From: Whalleya microplaca
Lineage: Eukaryota > Ascomycota > Sordariomycetes > Xylariales > Xylariaceae
DNA length: 64,000 nt
Direction: 5' to 3'
NCBI GenBank assembly: GCA_022497155.1
Contig: MU385754.1
Span: forward strand, 372,001 to 436,000
Below the pieces are notes generated by a model, which was not told where the DNA came from, ran no database searches, and was given only the letters and a program-made list of their open reading frames with translations. Position numbers and translations under genes: made by a program. This document shows positions 34,032-44,919 of this stretch, in pieces (position 1 is the first letter of the stretch; each line of letters opens with the position of its first letter).

Positions 34032-35310
34032 TACGTTACTGCAAACCCAACCATCACTATCCCCGAATATCATGTTATAACTGACTGGGTACGAGATACG
34101 TGGGCATATTTTGAAATCAAACACTTGGGTAAAAGGATGGAGTATCGGTGGGATAAGATAAATACGTTCATCAGACTGTTAGCATCTCCAAGGCGGACAA
34201 TTGCTATCTTCTTCGATGTCCATCCCTCGATAGAAGAACGCATTCGTAATGTACTGCTATGCCCAGAGCTGCCATGGCTCAACGACCCTTTTTGGATATA
34301 CGCACGGTTGGCCGAGGAGATCACACGTCTTCAGGGATCGGCTGTCACACGGCTATTGGAGCCAAGACCTGTTGGAAGCTATACGAGATGCAGGAATGCT
34401 GCACGAGTACATATATTGGGTGCTGTTGGTTGTTATTCGTTACTGATGGAATGTATTACTGCCTAACAAAAGGTATGATCATCAGACGACGCCGATATAG
34501 GCAACAAGAGAGTACGCGTACTAGAGTACGTACTGTAGTAGCAGGTCTATATAAGACCACACGCCGATACAGATTAGATTGGAACCCGGAAGCACCCTCA
34601 GAGGCGCTAGAGAATTATTATTGAATTGATATATTCCAAGCCCTATTACAGCCCTTGTCACATCGGCTGCCTGGGCGATCCGTGATCACGTCAGAGGAAT
34701 AGAGGAAGAAATTATACCAACAGGACGACCGCAGCCTAAATATCGACAACTTCACGACATAGCGCGACATGCTATCCATGTATCTGAAACCCTCGATGTT
34801 ACCTCCAAAACAATGGAGGGTATCATAGCACAGCACCATGACTTCCTAAACCAAGGATTTACTGCTGAAAAGTCTGATTTAAATAGCTCAGAAAATATCG
34901 GCCGACAATTGCATTCCTGGAGCCACATGATAAGTAGCCTTCACTACCGATCGGTATCTAATAAGGACCGGCTTCAGAACGAGATTCAGCTTTCCTTTAA
35001 CATTGCTGCACAACACGACACTGCAATCTCCGTCGAGATAGGTCGCGCCGCCCAGGCTGACAGTTCGGCAATGAAGACTATAGCATTCTTCACAATGGCC
35101 TTCCTTCCGGCGACCTTTCTTTCCTCAATTTTCAGTACATCGTTCTTTAACTATAGTGCTGATATATGGAACGTATCAGACCAGTTTTGGATTTACTGGG
35201 CATTTGTTATACCAACTACCCTCGTGGCATTCGCCTCCTGGTTTTTCTGGCATAAAATCTTCCCCGTCACATCTGTTCTAGAGACACCATCATCTATATC
35301 CAACCGTTAG
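34032..35310 (+). pseudogene. CorA-like membrane protein gene disrupted by a solo LTR
   Basis: Two coding blocks of one gene: 34032-34342 and 34668-35310. The first reads EYHVITDWVRDTW ... FWIYARLAEEITRLQ; the second reads AWAIRDHVRGIEEE ... LNEIQ-type helices ... MKTIAFFTMAFLPATF and a second hydrophobic segment. This is the pattern of the fungal CorA-like family, with two C-terminal membrane helices. Between the blocks sits a 320-bp element flanked by TCGGC on both sides. Removing the element and one TCGGC copy makes the reading frame continuous, joining RLQGSA directly to AWAIRDHV, which matches the family. With the insertion, the frame shifts and stops follow. The N-terminal exons upstream are unresolved. 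The second block is otherwise intact to a TAG at 35310, so the insertion is probably recent. True CorA proteins carry Mg2+; for this family that is not established. Confidence 0.8.
34343..34662 (+). mobile_element. Solo LTR of a retrotransposon
   Basis: 320 bp starting TGTCACACGG and ending CTTGTCACA (TG...CA termini), flanked by the 5-bp target duplication TCGGC at 34338-34342 and 34663-34667. Inside are a TATA-like box (CTATATAAG at about 34548) and two small palindromes, AGTACGCGTACT (34511) and AGTACGTACT (34525). No coding sequence or second LTR is present, so it is a solo LTR left after recombination. Copia or Gypsy origin cannot be decided from the LTR alone. Plus orientation is inferred from the TATA box. 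Confidence 0.85.
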
Positions 35311-35856
35311 TTAGTATTTCCTACGAAATACCATAACATACCATAAAGTCTTGATAAAACCTGTCATATGGCTATAATTCATCTTAATATTTCTAGTTTG
35401 ATGTTGATTATTTGCCGCATTTTTAGCTAGTAATGACCTTAACTACCGAGTGAATAAAGCTAATACTGTCATGCTTCTTGGGTTAATGCTTACAGGAGCA
35501 GCATGAAGCTAAATCAATTTGATGAAAAGAGCAAACGCTATTAAAGATATGATGCGGGCAAAAGGAGGAGAGCAGTCACTGCCGGACGAGATCCCAGACG
35601 GAGAGTTCTGCTAATTATATATGAATGAAGCCCTAATACTCATTCTCATTTCTATGTCCAACTATTCAAGATTTAGTGACAAAAGTCGTGTTGGGAGAGT
35701 TATATGTTTCGCGTGATCATGATGTTTAAACCAGGGGGCTTTGGCCCCCACCAAACATCTGCCAAAAGGGTACCATCGGATTGACTTGCCCAACATATAT
35801 TTACTAGAATGTGAGCACTGAGTTGGCCATGTAGCGTATTGTCTCAATTAATCCCT
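35311..35856. other. Intergenic between convergent genes
   Basis: 546 bases between the 3' end of the CorA-like gene and the 3' end of the carboxylesterase. AT-rich. No gene or repeat seen. Confidence 0.65.
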
Positions 35857-37452
35857 TTACAACTTTTGCTCAACCTTGCCATCCGCCGCCCATTCCATGA
35901 TTTCGGGTCTATTTGCCACCCCTGACGCTAGCGGCCATTCCAGCTCTTTCAGGTCATTCTTCGGGTCTCTCGCAAAAGCCAAGTACAAATCCTGCATCCG
36001 CTCGCTGACCCGTACCTGAAAATTCGTCGCAGGTGCTCCGGAGATGTTATACGTACCGAACACCATCGGCAGCTCAGCGGTGTGGTAGGCACCGAGCCAC
36101 GGCCTGGGCGACACATTGCTGAAGTTGCCAGCGTACAAGTACTGATACGTAGTCGCACCCACGGCGGCCCTCAGCGACACCTCACGCGTCGTCGTTTGCT
36201 GCAGATTAGACCCAAAGGCGTCCGCAATCGGTTCGAGTGCCGTAGGAATCTGCGTCGCCGTCGCGCTACCATCGAAGTCGTACGGGACCACAGCCGAGCC
36301 TTCGTTGGCATTGGTTCCTATCAGTACGGGCACCTGCGCGGCAAACAACTTCGGATCTCTCGCGGATATCCGCCCCGCGTAGTCCGTGAAGACAGTGACA
36401 TTATCCGCGATCGTCGCGAAGGAGAGCCCGTCGGCCGTCGCCACGGACCCTTGTATGTACTCCTGTATCGCGGAAGCGGGCACCGCGCGCATACACGCGA
36501 GTTCATCGGCTGGTGATATACCACCGCAGCCCAGACGCTCAGCAGCCCGCGAAAACGTGCTATGGTTGGTGGCGTCGCCCGTGGCGCCCTCGATAGCCAG
36601 GGCGTTTCCAGAGCTCGCGATCACGCCGCTCACGATAGGGTCGGCTGCCCAGGCGAATAAATAGCCATCGGTCGCGTACCCGCCCGCGCTCTCGCCCCAG
36701 AGCGTGATGCGCGCGGGGTCGCCGCCCAGAAGGGCGATGTTATCGCGCACCCACTCAACGGCCAGACGCTGGTCAAGGAGGCTGAGATTGAGATTGGAGT
36801 TCTCTGTCCCATTGGATGCTAGGCCAGCGGCATTCGGGAGACCCAGGAGGTTGAGTCGATATTGCACCTGCACGACGATGTGCGACTGGCTGCGCTGCAC
36901 CCAACTAGGCGCGAGTTCGTAAGGGGTGTTGATGCCGCCGAGTGCGTACCCGCCTCCGTGGATCCAGATAATGACAGGTAATAGATCACTATGCTCCCCT
37001 TTCTCTCCGTCTGCCATGTGTGCCGTTTCTAACGCTGCTCGCTCCCCCGCGGCTCTGGGCGCGAAGATGGACAAGTGCAGGCAATCTTCAGTCGTGTTTG
37101 CATAGTCGCCGCGCTGGAACTTTGTCTCCTCGAGTACTTCTCCTATGGTCTCTTTCAAGGCTGGAAGAACGTATTGAAAGCAGCCCGCAGGTAGGCGGGT
37201 GGCGTGCACCACTCCGTCGTCTCGGACCTTGATTGGGACAGGAGGCGCGAAGCGGAGAGGTCCCGTTGGGTTCTCTGCGTAAGGGATATCGGGGAAGGAT
37301 GCGACGCCCGGATAGGAGCCGGGCAAGTGAGGAGAGAAGGTTCCAGAAGTTGTGTTCACTATGAGGGTGAAATTGAGTCCCTGGTTGACATAATCAAAGT
37401 TTTTGGCCGCAACTAAAAGTAGATGGGAGAGTGTTAATACTAAGGACATCAT
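35857..37452 (-). CDS. Secreted type-B carboxylesterase/lipase
   Basis: A single exon of 531 aa, within the normal size range of fungal type-B carboxylesterases, which hydrolyse esters using an alpha/beta-hydrolase Ser-Glu-His triad. A signal peptide is evident (MMSLVLTLSHLLLVAA, then KNFDYVNQ). The family blocks follow in order: the PYAENPTGPLRF segment, EDCLHLSIFAP, oxyanion motif IHGGGYALGG (164-173), nucleophile elbow GESAGG with Ser255, the acidic member in GTNANEGS, and the His in GAYHTAELPMVFG near the C-terminus. Several N-glycosylation sequons (NFT, NTT, NLS, NHS, NVT, NFS, NIS) fit a secreted protein. No introns were needed. The natural substrate is unknown; plant or lipid esters are typical. 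Confidence 0.93.
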   Translation of the reverse strand: MMSLVLTLSHLLLVAAKNFDYVNQGLNFTLIVNTTSGTFSPHLPGSYPGVASFPDIPYAENPTGPLRFAPPVPIKVRDDGVVHATRLPAGCFQYVLPALKETIGEVLEETKFQRGDYANTTEDCLHLSIFAPRAAGERAALETAHMADGEKGEHSDLLPVIIWIHGGGYALGGINTPYELAPSWVQRSQSHIVVQVQYRLNLLGLPNAAGLASNGTENSNLNLSLLDQRLAVEWVRDNIALLGGDPARITLWGESAGGYATDGYLFAWAADPIVSGVIASSGNALAIEGATGDATNHSTFSRAAERLGCGGISPADELACMRAVPASAIQEYIQGSVATADGLSFATIADNVTVFTDYAGRISARDPKLFAAQVPVLIGTNANEGSAVVPYDFDGSATATQIPTALEPIADAFGSNLQQTTTREVSLRAAVGATTYQYLYAGNFSNVSPRPWLGAYHTAELPMVFGTYNISGAPATNFQVRVSERMQDLYLAFARDPKNDLKELEWPLASGVANRPEIMEWAADGKVEQKL

Positions 37453-39093
37453 TTCCGCTGTTGGATGAAATCAAGTGTGATAACACGGATCTCAAAGCTG
37501 ATATGGGAAAAGGGGTAGGTTTGCATAAGTTCAGATAGAAACTCCCTTGGTGAGCAATTAAAGTGTACAGCGTCTGGCCATAAATATACAAAGCAGATCA
37601 TTTTTCTTTCTAACTTCATTTGGTTTATATCCTTGTATACTATGGTGTTTTGAGCTTACAAATTCGAGGGTTCACTAAGCATAACCAAGTTGCTCTCCAC
37701 AATGGAGTTAACACGATCTAGATTTCCAATGTCCGCGACGGATCCGACTAAGTAGTCCGGGACAAAAACCTGAGTGTCAATACAGCAAAGACTGACTTCA
37801 AACACTAAGTCATGTCGAGCTCGTTCATTTGCGAGATGTGCTGTAAAATATATTTCATATGACCTAATTATACTTGGGGCTCTTCAACCCCTTGGCGCTC
37901 ACTTCACTATGACTCGGGTTTCGCCCAGAGTACGAAGATGATAGTGCCCTCTTAAAACTAAGTTTGTCACAGCAATTGAAAGTAATTATTCGCCTATACC
38001 CTTACTCTTCTGTGTTTTATCTCCCTGCTTGTCCATTGTATTAGGCCCTGTCAGAAAACCACAAGACCATTGAAGATATCCTCAGAAACTGTCGATTCAT
38101 GATACCGATGGTTTGCATTAAAACAGTGGAACAGGCTAAATTTGAGCAGACCACCATGAACCAAGCCATCTCAGTGTAAGAACAAAGGCGCTGAGTTGGA
38201 CAAATATTTGTCAAATCTCCTACAATCAGCCACAATCAGCTTGGAAACTATGAAGAAGCAGACATGAGAGAAGAGCAAACAGAAAAATGATATAGGGAGT
38301 TGCTCAAAGAGACAAGAGAGTTGAAGCAGAGACTTATCCCTTGCTGGATGTCGGTACCAACTGCTATAGCACCTGGGCTGAGGCCTGACAAGCGGATGAT
38401 ATTGCTAAGGTGCGTTGTGTCTTCGAAACAAGGATCGAGGTATTTGAGAGTCACAAGCGCCCAAATATACCCTCAGCCTTTCTATCTCTAGATGTTGAAC
38501 CCCTGTATATGAAGTGTATACAAGAAACGAAATTAGCTACCGAATAACGATGGTATGGACCATGTGATATAGACATCAGTACAAGACGAAAAGCCGACAA
38601 CTAACTGACAGGAAACATGAATAAGTGTACATGATATACAAGAGCCAGGATATGGAAGATTAGAATGCTTATAAGAAGCGTTTAGGTGGAGAATTCAAAG
38701 AAAGTAAGTTCACAAATAACTAAGTAATTCTAGTTGAATAAGATGAACAGATATGACAGCAAGAACATCAGGTATCCTACTTGTCGCATAAGAATCTCTA
38801 ACTACATGTACTGGTTAGTCAAGAGGTAAATCCAAGTATGGATAAATACATATGCACATCTTATCAGGCATGACCCTATCTGCTTACCTAATTGATTTAC
38901 CCCACATGCCACCTCTGGGCAGTCTCGGCATTCGGATAAAACAGCTCCGAACATCCCGACAACTCCGAATTCCGATCTCGGACTATACGTAAATGGCAGT
39001 TCAGCCTGCACCGCCACACCACTACCCCGCCACTGCATCGCCACCCCTGCATCGCCACAATCTTATCGGATAATCTAAAAGTTCCGAATCATC
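37453..39093. other. Intergenic, no gene seen
   Basis: 1.6 kb between the divergently oriented carboxylesterase and phosphatase genes. The short frames lack support. The last 80 bases before 39094 are C/A-rich (repeated CGCCAC words, e.g. GCATCGCCAC), probably the leader of the phosphatase gene. Confidence 0.6.
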
Positions 39094-41128
39094 ATGGCTT
39101 TCGCGTGGCTAATGAGCCTGCTGCGGGTCATTACCCGCACCACCACCCCTCAGCAACCAGCTCAAGATATTGAGCTTCAAGAACTGCCACTGCTGACCCG
39201 GCGAGCACAATACTTCTCGGGAGCCGGTGAGCCATACTACGCCTTGCAGCATTGCCTTGACTCTGGTGAGCCGCTCATTAATCCCTACTTGGAAGACTCC
39301 GATAGCGAGGATAGCGAGGATCTCGTTGCCCAGACCGCCGCAACTTCACTTAATCCTCACCCTGGACCTGAGACACTACGGACCCACCTCACCCGGTCTC
39401 AGAGATACTATCAAGTGGCTCTCTACTTTGCCACAGCGTTCTACTACTTGGTTTGCGACATTGCCAGCGGACTGAACTACGCAGCTGGTGTCATTTTCGA
39501 CAAGCTCTCTCGCGTGACTCTCTCTCGCGTGACTCTCTCTCGCGTGACTCTCAACACGAGATACCGCCGAGCTGCTTTCTTCCTCTTCGCGTATATCCTG
39601 ATCTGCATTGGCTTAGCCTCAGTGATCCACTTCCACGGTGCTACAGCTGCAATCATCACTTCCGAGTCGACAGCCATCAGTATCTCCGCTCCGACTCTAG
39701 GTGGAGGCTGCTACAGCGCCTGCGTTGACGCAATGGGCTCTCCTCGTGCGGGTGTCCCCAAACCGGGCCCTGCGAAGCTTACCCAAGGAGCCGGTTTGGA
39801 CGAATGGCTGGAGCAAGCAAAGCAGTGCCGCTATCTTCCTGAGCCTGTGATGAAGGAGCTGTGTGAGACCGTTAAGGAAGTGCTGATGGAAGGTGAGTTT
39901 CTATTATCTGTGAAGACCCAATGAAGTCTTGGTGAAGCGATCTGACCTAGTCCCAATTGCAGAGTCCAACATCCAGCCAGTCGTCACCCCAGTCACGATT
40001 TGCGGCGACATCCACGGCCAGTTCTATGATCTACTTGAGCTGTTTCGCGTCAGTGGCGGCATGCCTGGCCAGCCAGCTACTGAGCCTCCCGCGACCGCAA
40101 CTTCAGTCATCACATCAGCTGATATCGAACCTCCTACTGAGATAACCAATCCTAAGCTGAAGAGGAAACTTAAGAAGAAGACCAGCTCGGATAACACATC
40201 TACGAGCCCTACGGGTGATGAGTCTGGTACACTTGAGGATGATGATGAAGACATTACGGAGCCTACCAGTTCTTCACGACCTACTTCAACGGAGATTTCT
40301 GCGCCGGTCAGCAATGCTGATACCCGTTTCATCTTCCTGGGAGATTTCGTCGACCGTGGCTACTTCAGTCTGGAGACGTTCACACTACTGATGTGTCTGA
40401 AGGCAAAGTGAGATATTCATGAAATCCAAATGTGGACTTGATTCTAACAGGTGCAGGTACCCCGACCGGATTGTACTTGTCCGTGGGAACCATGAGTCCC
40501 GGCAAATCACACAGGTCTACGGCTTCTACGAAGAGTGCCAGCAGAAGTACGGCAACGCATCTGTCTGGAAATCCTGCTGCCAGGTCTTCGACTTCCTCGT
40601 GCTCGCAGCGATCGTGGACGGCGAAGTACTATGCGTCCACGGCGGTCTCAGTCCCGAGATCCGCACCATTGACCAGATTCGCGTGGTGGCCCGGGCTCAG
40701 GAGATTCCTCATGAGGGAGCATTCTGTGACCTTGTCTGGAGCGACCCCGAGGACGTCGAGACGTGGGCTATCAGCCCGCGAGGCGCAGGATGGCTGTTCG
40801 GAGACAAGGTTGCCACGGAGTTCAACCACGTCAACGGACTGAAGCTGATCGCGCGTGCCCACCAGTTGGTCAACGAGGGATACAAGGTATGTTCTTACTG
40901 CTTGCGCTCTGTGTTCATTCACTTACTGTAGGATAGTACCACTTTCAGCAGAACTCTGTTGTGACGGTCTGGTCCGCGCCCAATTACTGCTACCGGTGCG
41001 GGAATGTCGCCTCAATTATGAGTGTCGACAAGAACTTGGATCCCAAGTTCAGTATCTTCTCGGCCGTGCCAGATGATATGCGGCACGTGCCGGCGGGACG
41101 GCGGGGTCCGTCCGACTATTTCCTTTAG
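39094..41128 (+). CDS. PPG1: PP2A-like Ser/Thr phosphatase Ppg1 with N-terminal extension
   Basis: Four exons (39094-39892, 39963-40407, 40457-40886, 40937-41128) give 621 aa. The phosphatase part begins at about residue 235 ([16 protein letters not shown]) and shows [29 protein letters not shown] and a final DYFL, as in PP2A-type catalytic subunits and closest to fungal Ppg1. These metal-dependent enzymes remove phosphate from Ser/Thr. A Ser/Thr/acid-rich insert of about 75 residues splits the domain before GDFVDRG. Upstream, in the same open frame, are ~234 residues absent from ordinary Ppg1: an acidic patch, two hydrophobic segments (about 106-135 and 160-188) and LSRVT repeated three times. 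A downstream Met at 39733 (residue 214) could be the real start, giving a soluble enzyme of about 408 aa. No splice site separating the two parts was found. Confidence 0.9.
39505..39549 (+). repeat. 15-bp in-frame tandem repeat, 3 copies
   Basis: CTCTCTCGCGTGACT repeated three times inside the N-terminal extension of the phosphatase gene, encoding LSRVT three times. A 15-bp unit keeps frame, so copy number may vary between strains without breaking the ORF. Confidence 0.85.
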
Positions 41129-41717
41129 GAAATGGGGTGTGTGTGTGTGTTTGTTCTTCCCTTGGTCGTGCTTTTGATACCACGGGGGCGTTTTGGGGGG
41201 TTTGGACCCCGGGGCATGAATGACGGGGCGCCGAGGCGCGTACAGGTTTAGAGGCGGGAACCAGATGTGTTCCCATTGTATAGTAGATGGGGGCGACGCC
41301 CACCCCGTTCAATAAGGGGGGGGCTGTGAATGCCCAAATGCGATGAAGTCAGACATGATGCTGGACTTTCTATGAAGTGAACGAAATGCTACCATCCACT
41401 TGCCATGATACTACTAGTAATTCTGGCCGTTCCTTATAGTAAGGTTTACATATTGTGGTCTACCATGCCACTCTCCTGCGCAACAATCTGGTGATGTTGA
41501 TATTGACTTCCGTAGACAGCAGCTGAGGGGTTACCCCAACTCCATCGAACCTAAACCCCACCAAACCCCAAATTCCATTGGCGGCACACACATCCTCCAC
41601 AACGCGTCCATCTTCCGAACCTCTGTCCATTCATTTCCTTACGTACGCATCATTTCACCCCAGATAGATTCCCAAGCCTACGAGAGCAGAGCAGCAGTAG
41701 CTGGGGGCAAAACAGCG
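41129..41717. other. Intergenic, 3' flank and DAD1 promoter
   Basis: 589 bases after the phosphatase stop, containing a (GT)n run at about 41137-41151, several G runs, and the promoter side of DAD1. No gene seen. Confidence 0.7.
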
Positions 41718-42323
41718 ATGTCGACAAACCAGCAGCAGCAGCGGTCCGTGTCCGCGATGGGCTCGCGCGAGAAGTCGTATTTCGAGCTGCAGCGCGAGGC
41801 GTTGATCGGCGAGATAGCTATGGTGCGTGCGCTCCCCCCTCCCCCCATCCATCCATTCCCATCTATCTATACTTCCCTGCTCCTCCTCCCGTCTAGTTGC
41901 AGTAGTAGGTATGCATGCGATCTGTCATATACGTACGATGCGATTGTGGGACCGGACGGGCACCTGGGAGGGAAGAGGAGAGGAGAGGAGGTGTGATATG
42001 GAAGCTAATGCATATGATACAGAGCTTCGAGCACGTCCTCGCCAATATCAATAAGCTCAACCGGTCGCTGGAGGCCGTGGTTGCTGTACGTGTTTCACAC
42101 ATGGGAATCGAGTCTACGGATGAGGTGGTGCAGCGGGTTGCTTGCTTGCTAACTGGGGGTTCTACAGGTGGGCAACGAGTTCTCCTCCGTCGAGGCCCTC
42201 TGGTCGCAGTTCGAGAACGTCATGGCGAAGGACCCTGAGGAAGGCAAAACTCCCGAAGGAGAGGGACAGGGACAACAGCACGAGGGCGAGGGCGAACCCA
42301 CGGCGGAGAAGGCGAAGGAATAA
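41718..42323 (+). CDS. DAD1: DASH/Dam1 complex subunit Dad1
   Basis: Three exons (41718-41822, 42023-42085, 42168-42323) give 107 aa. Dad1 is a small subunit of the DASH/Dam1 complex, which couples kinetochores to spindle microtubules. Recognised by [15 protein letters not shown] in exon 1, [21 protein letters not shown] in exon 2 (written here as one conserved helix) and [19 protein letters not shown] in exon 3, the three hallmark Dad1 blocks. A Glu/Gly/Gln-rich tail of ~28 residues extends past the conserved core. The first intron is 200 bp and the second 82 bp, long for this window. All junctions fall between codons. Confidence 0.93.
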
Positions 42324-43035
42324 AGAGAGACAGATATGAGGTCATGGACATGGTAGATACAGCATAGGGGGCAGTGGACAACGATGGTAGAGATCGGAGT
42401 AGATGAGGACGACGATACCCGCTTTGGCTCGACGAAGTCACTGGCACAATGCATACATACACCCGGATTTCCGGAAAGATACTACCCTCGAAGACGAGAG
42501 CACTCGGTGAGGAATTATAATGAATTTCTTTATTTCCTATCCCAGGCCATGAATGGATGAATGCCCAAACGAATCATACAACAAAAGGAAAAGATCCATC
42601 AGTCAACTTGCTCTTGGTTGATACATTTCGTGTCCACATTCCGGTCTTCTACAAACCGGTAGAACTGTGTCTGCTTCTTTTTCTTTATACGACTGCGCGG
42701 CCAGCCAAACACAGACACAGACACCGACGAACACCGTGTTGTCCCTGGTCCTTCCCCCCTATGAACCTTGACCATTAGAACCCCCTCTGAAAAGAGAATA
42801 TTCGCGGGGCGCCGTATCGAAGATGTTGAATGCAAGATAAACAGACAATTTCTTCCATACACAGTGATCCTTACCTTTCCCTAGTCCGAGGCGGTTCAAT
42901 ACAAAAACATGTTGCGGAGAAAAAGAAATTGTGTGTGTCATGCAAAGTAATCATTACCAGGCCTTTCCTTCATCTCTCTAGCGTCAGCCGTATAAAAGCA
43001 ATAAGTTCGCCGTTCTCGTGTCGTCGTCCTCCCCT
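42324..43035. other. Intergenic between convergent DAD1 and Rho4
   Basis: 712 bases shared by the 3' ends of DAD1 (+) and the Rho4 gene (-). AT-rich in part, with no coding signal. Confidence 0.7.
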
Positions 43036-44083
43036 TTATAAGAAGTTACAGTTCCGCTTCTTCTTCTTAAAAGTGCGGACGCCGGGGAAGCTTCCGCTCT
43101 CTCGTCCACCGCCGCCGTGATGAGACGGCCCTGAAGACGAGTTCGGTGCGGACGCCATGGCCACCTCGATGTTACGTCGGTCATTGGCTACTACGGTGTT
43201 GATCGCCCTGTCGAAGATCTCATCCACGCCCTTCATCTCCTTGCTACTGCACTCCATGTACTGCGCACCCATCTTCTTGGCCACGGTCATGCCTTGGTCA
43301 GCCGTGACGGGCGTCAGGCCTTGGGTCTTCAGCATCTCGATGCATGTCTTCTTGTATCGCAGGTCGGACTTCAGGCCAACGAGGATGAGTGGGGTATACG
43401 GGCAGAAGTGGAGGACTTCGGGGTACCACTATATTATTATCTGTCAGTCTATCGGTGAGGGCAGCGAAGAGGCGGAGAGGCAAACCTTGTCCAGCACGTT
43501 GTCGAGGGAATTAGGGCAGTCGATGGCAAAGCAGACGAAGATCAGGTCCGTTTCGGGGTATGATAGCGGCCGCAATCTGTCGTACTCTTCTTGACCAGCG
43601 GTATCCCATAGTGCGAGTTCGACGGTCTTACCGCTTGCCTGGTGGGTCGGGTAGGTGATGTAGTTTTCAAAGACCGTCGGAACGTATTTCTGCGATTATG
43701 TGTTAGGATCCTCTAGCTGTAGCTGTTGCCGTGTCTCTGGCGATTAGTGTGATATTGGTGTTCGTACGTACCTCTGGGAAATATCCTTGGCTGTAGCTGA
43801 TCAGAAGACAAGTCTTGCCGCATCCACCGTCGCCCACTACCACGATCTTTTTCGAATAGGCGGGTGCGTCTGTCATATGCGTCGCCGACGATTCTCTACC
43901 CGTCGATGCGCTCATCACTGTGCTGACTGTGCCTTCGCTGGACCGCGTGTTGCGGTCTGCTCTGCGGTCACGGTCACCGGTCGGCCGTCGCTGGACGCCA
44001 TTGTCGTACTTCTCGCTCATGTGGTGGCTGCTGTTGTTGTTGCTGCTGCCATAGTGGGAATTGCGGTATTGGCCGGACGCCAT
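43036..44083 (-). CDS. RHO4: Rho-family GTPase, Rho4-type
   Basis: Three exons (44083-43772, 43689-43486, 43428-43036) give 302 aa; all introns lie between codons. Rho GTPases switch between GTP and GDP to steer actin, septation and wall synthesis. G1 [11 protein letters not shown] is at about 81-91, switch [10 protein letters not shown] starts exon 2, G3 is [17 protein letters not shown], the G4 position (LVGLKSDLR) has the TKxD-like motif altered to LKSD, and G5 is ECSSKEM. A ~77-residue N-terminal extension rich in Ser/Asn/Arg and a Gly/Ser tail before a polybasic KKKKR and CNFL box are typical of Rho4. The terminal Leu predicts geranylgeranylation. An upstream in-frame Met at 44236 is less likely as the start. 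It faces away from the elongin C gene. Confidence 0.93.
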
Positions 44084-44919
44084 GACGGGCGCGCTGTCAA
44101 CAATTGGGAGACTGATGGCGGGATGTGATGGCGGGATAGAATGCTGAGTAATTTTGTCTGTCTGTCCCCTAGAGCGGTTGTGGTGGTGGAAAGGGTTCGG
44201 CGGCGCAACTGGCTGGAATGGAGGTGAGACTTTCAATTGAAAGGGTCTGAATCTCGGAATTCAGAATTCAGAGAAGGGACGAGGCGGGATTGTTAAAGCT
44301 AGCAGCAGAAGGTGCTTTGGTAACTGTGGAACTCGAACCGTGGTTGCTGGTCAGTTGGCTCGACTCTGGCTTATGCATTTGCGTCAGACGTCAATAAAGC
44401 CAATGGTAAGTCGGCCGGGCAACTGCGAGCTGCGCTGAAACAAAATACCCCCACCTACCCGCCCATCCACTCAAGCCCCATCAAGCCACACTTCATGATC
44501 CCTTCCCACATCCGAACACACCCAGATGCGCCCCGAGCGGCCTGAACCGCCTGAACCGTGCACTCGGAATATGCCAATGACAGATACGCATACCCACCCA
44601 AGCCACTTTAGCAGCAGTCCTCGCAGTCGCCGTCGAGCCACCGCTAAAACCAAGCACCAAGTACCTAGGTACATGTAGTTAGTGGCAAGCACCAACCAAG
44701 CACCACAGGCACCATTGAAGCACCAAGCTGCCAAGCGAACCTTCGAAAGGTACTGCTGCACCCAGCCGTCAACCGCTCCACTTATAAATCCCCAATTTTT
44801 CTTTCACCGAAGAAAAACACGCGTCGGATCGATCGACTCGCTCTCTTTCTTCTCCCTTTCGGACGCCCAGACCAGGAACACCTCACGCATCAGAGACTTT
44901 TCCAAGGCTCTCTCCCAAC
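44084..44919. other. Divergent intergenic between Rho4 and elongin C
   Basis: 836 bases carrying both promoters. It includes the AAGCACCA cluster (44652-44725) and a C-rich, pyrimidine-rich leader before 44920. No gene. Confidence 0.65.
44652..44725. promoter_or_regulatory. Four copies of AAGCACCA upstream of elongin C
   Basis: AAGCACCA begins at 44652, 44687, 44698 and 44718, all on the plus strand, about 195-270 bases before the elongin C start. It could be a repeated factor-binding site or a decayed tandem repeat; the spacing is irregular. Confidence 0.4.

Noticed and set aside
34343..34662. The 320-bp segment as an intron of the CorA-like gene
   Set aside because: Flanking 5-bp duplication and TG...CA ends explain it better; an intron would be unusually long for this family and would not yield the exact in-frame junction.
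44320..44400. B-box-like GGTTCGAGTTCC on the minus strand as a tRNA gene
   Set aside because: No T-stem pairing of the right length, no box A at proper distance and no cloverleaf.
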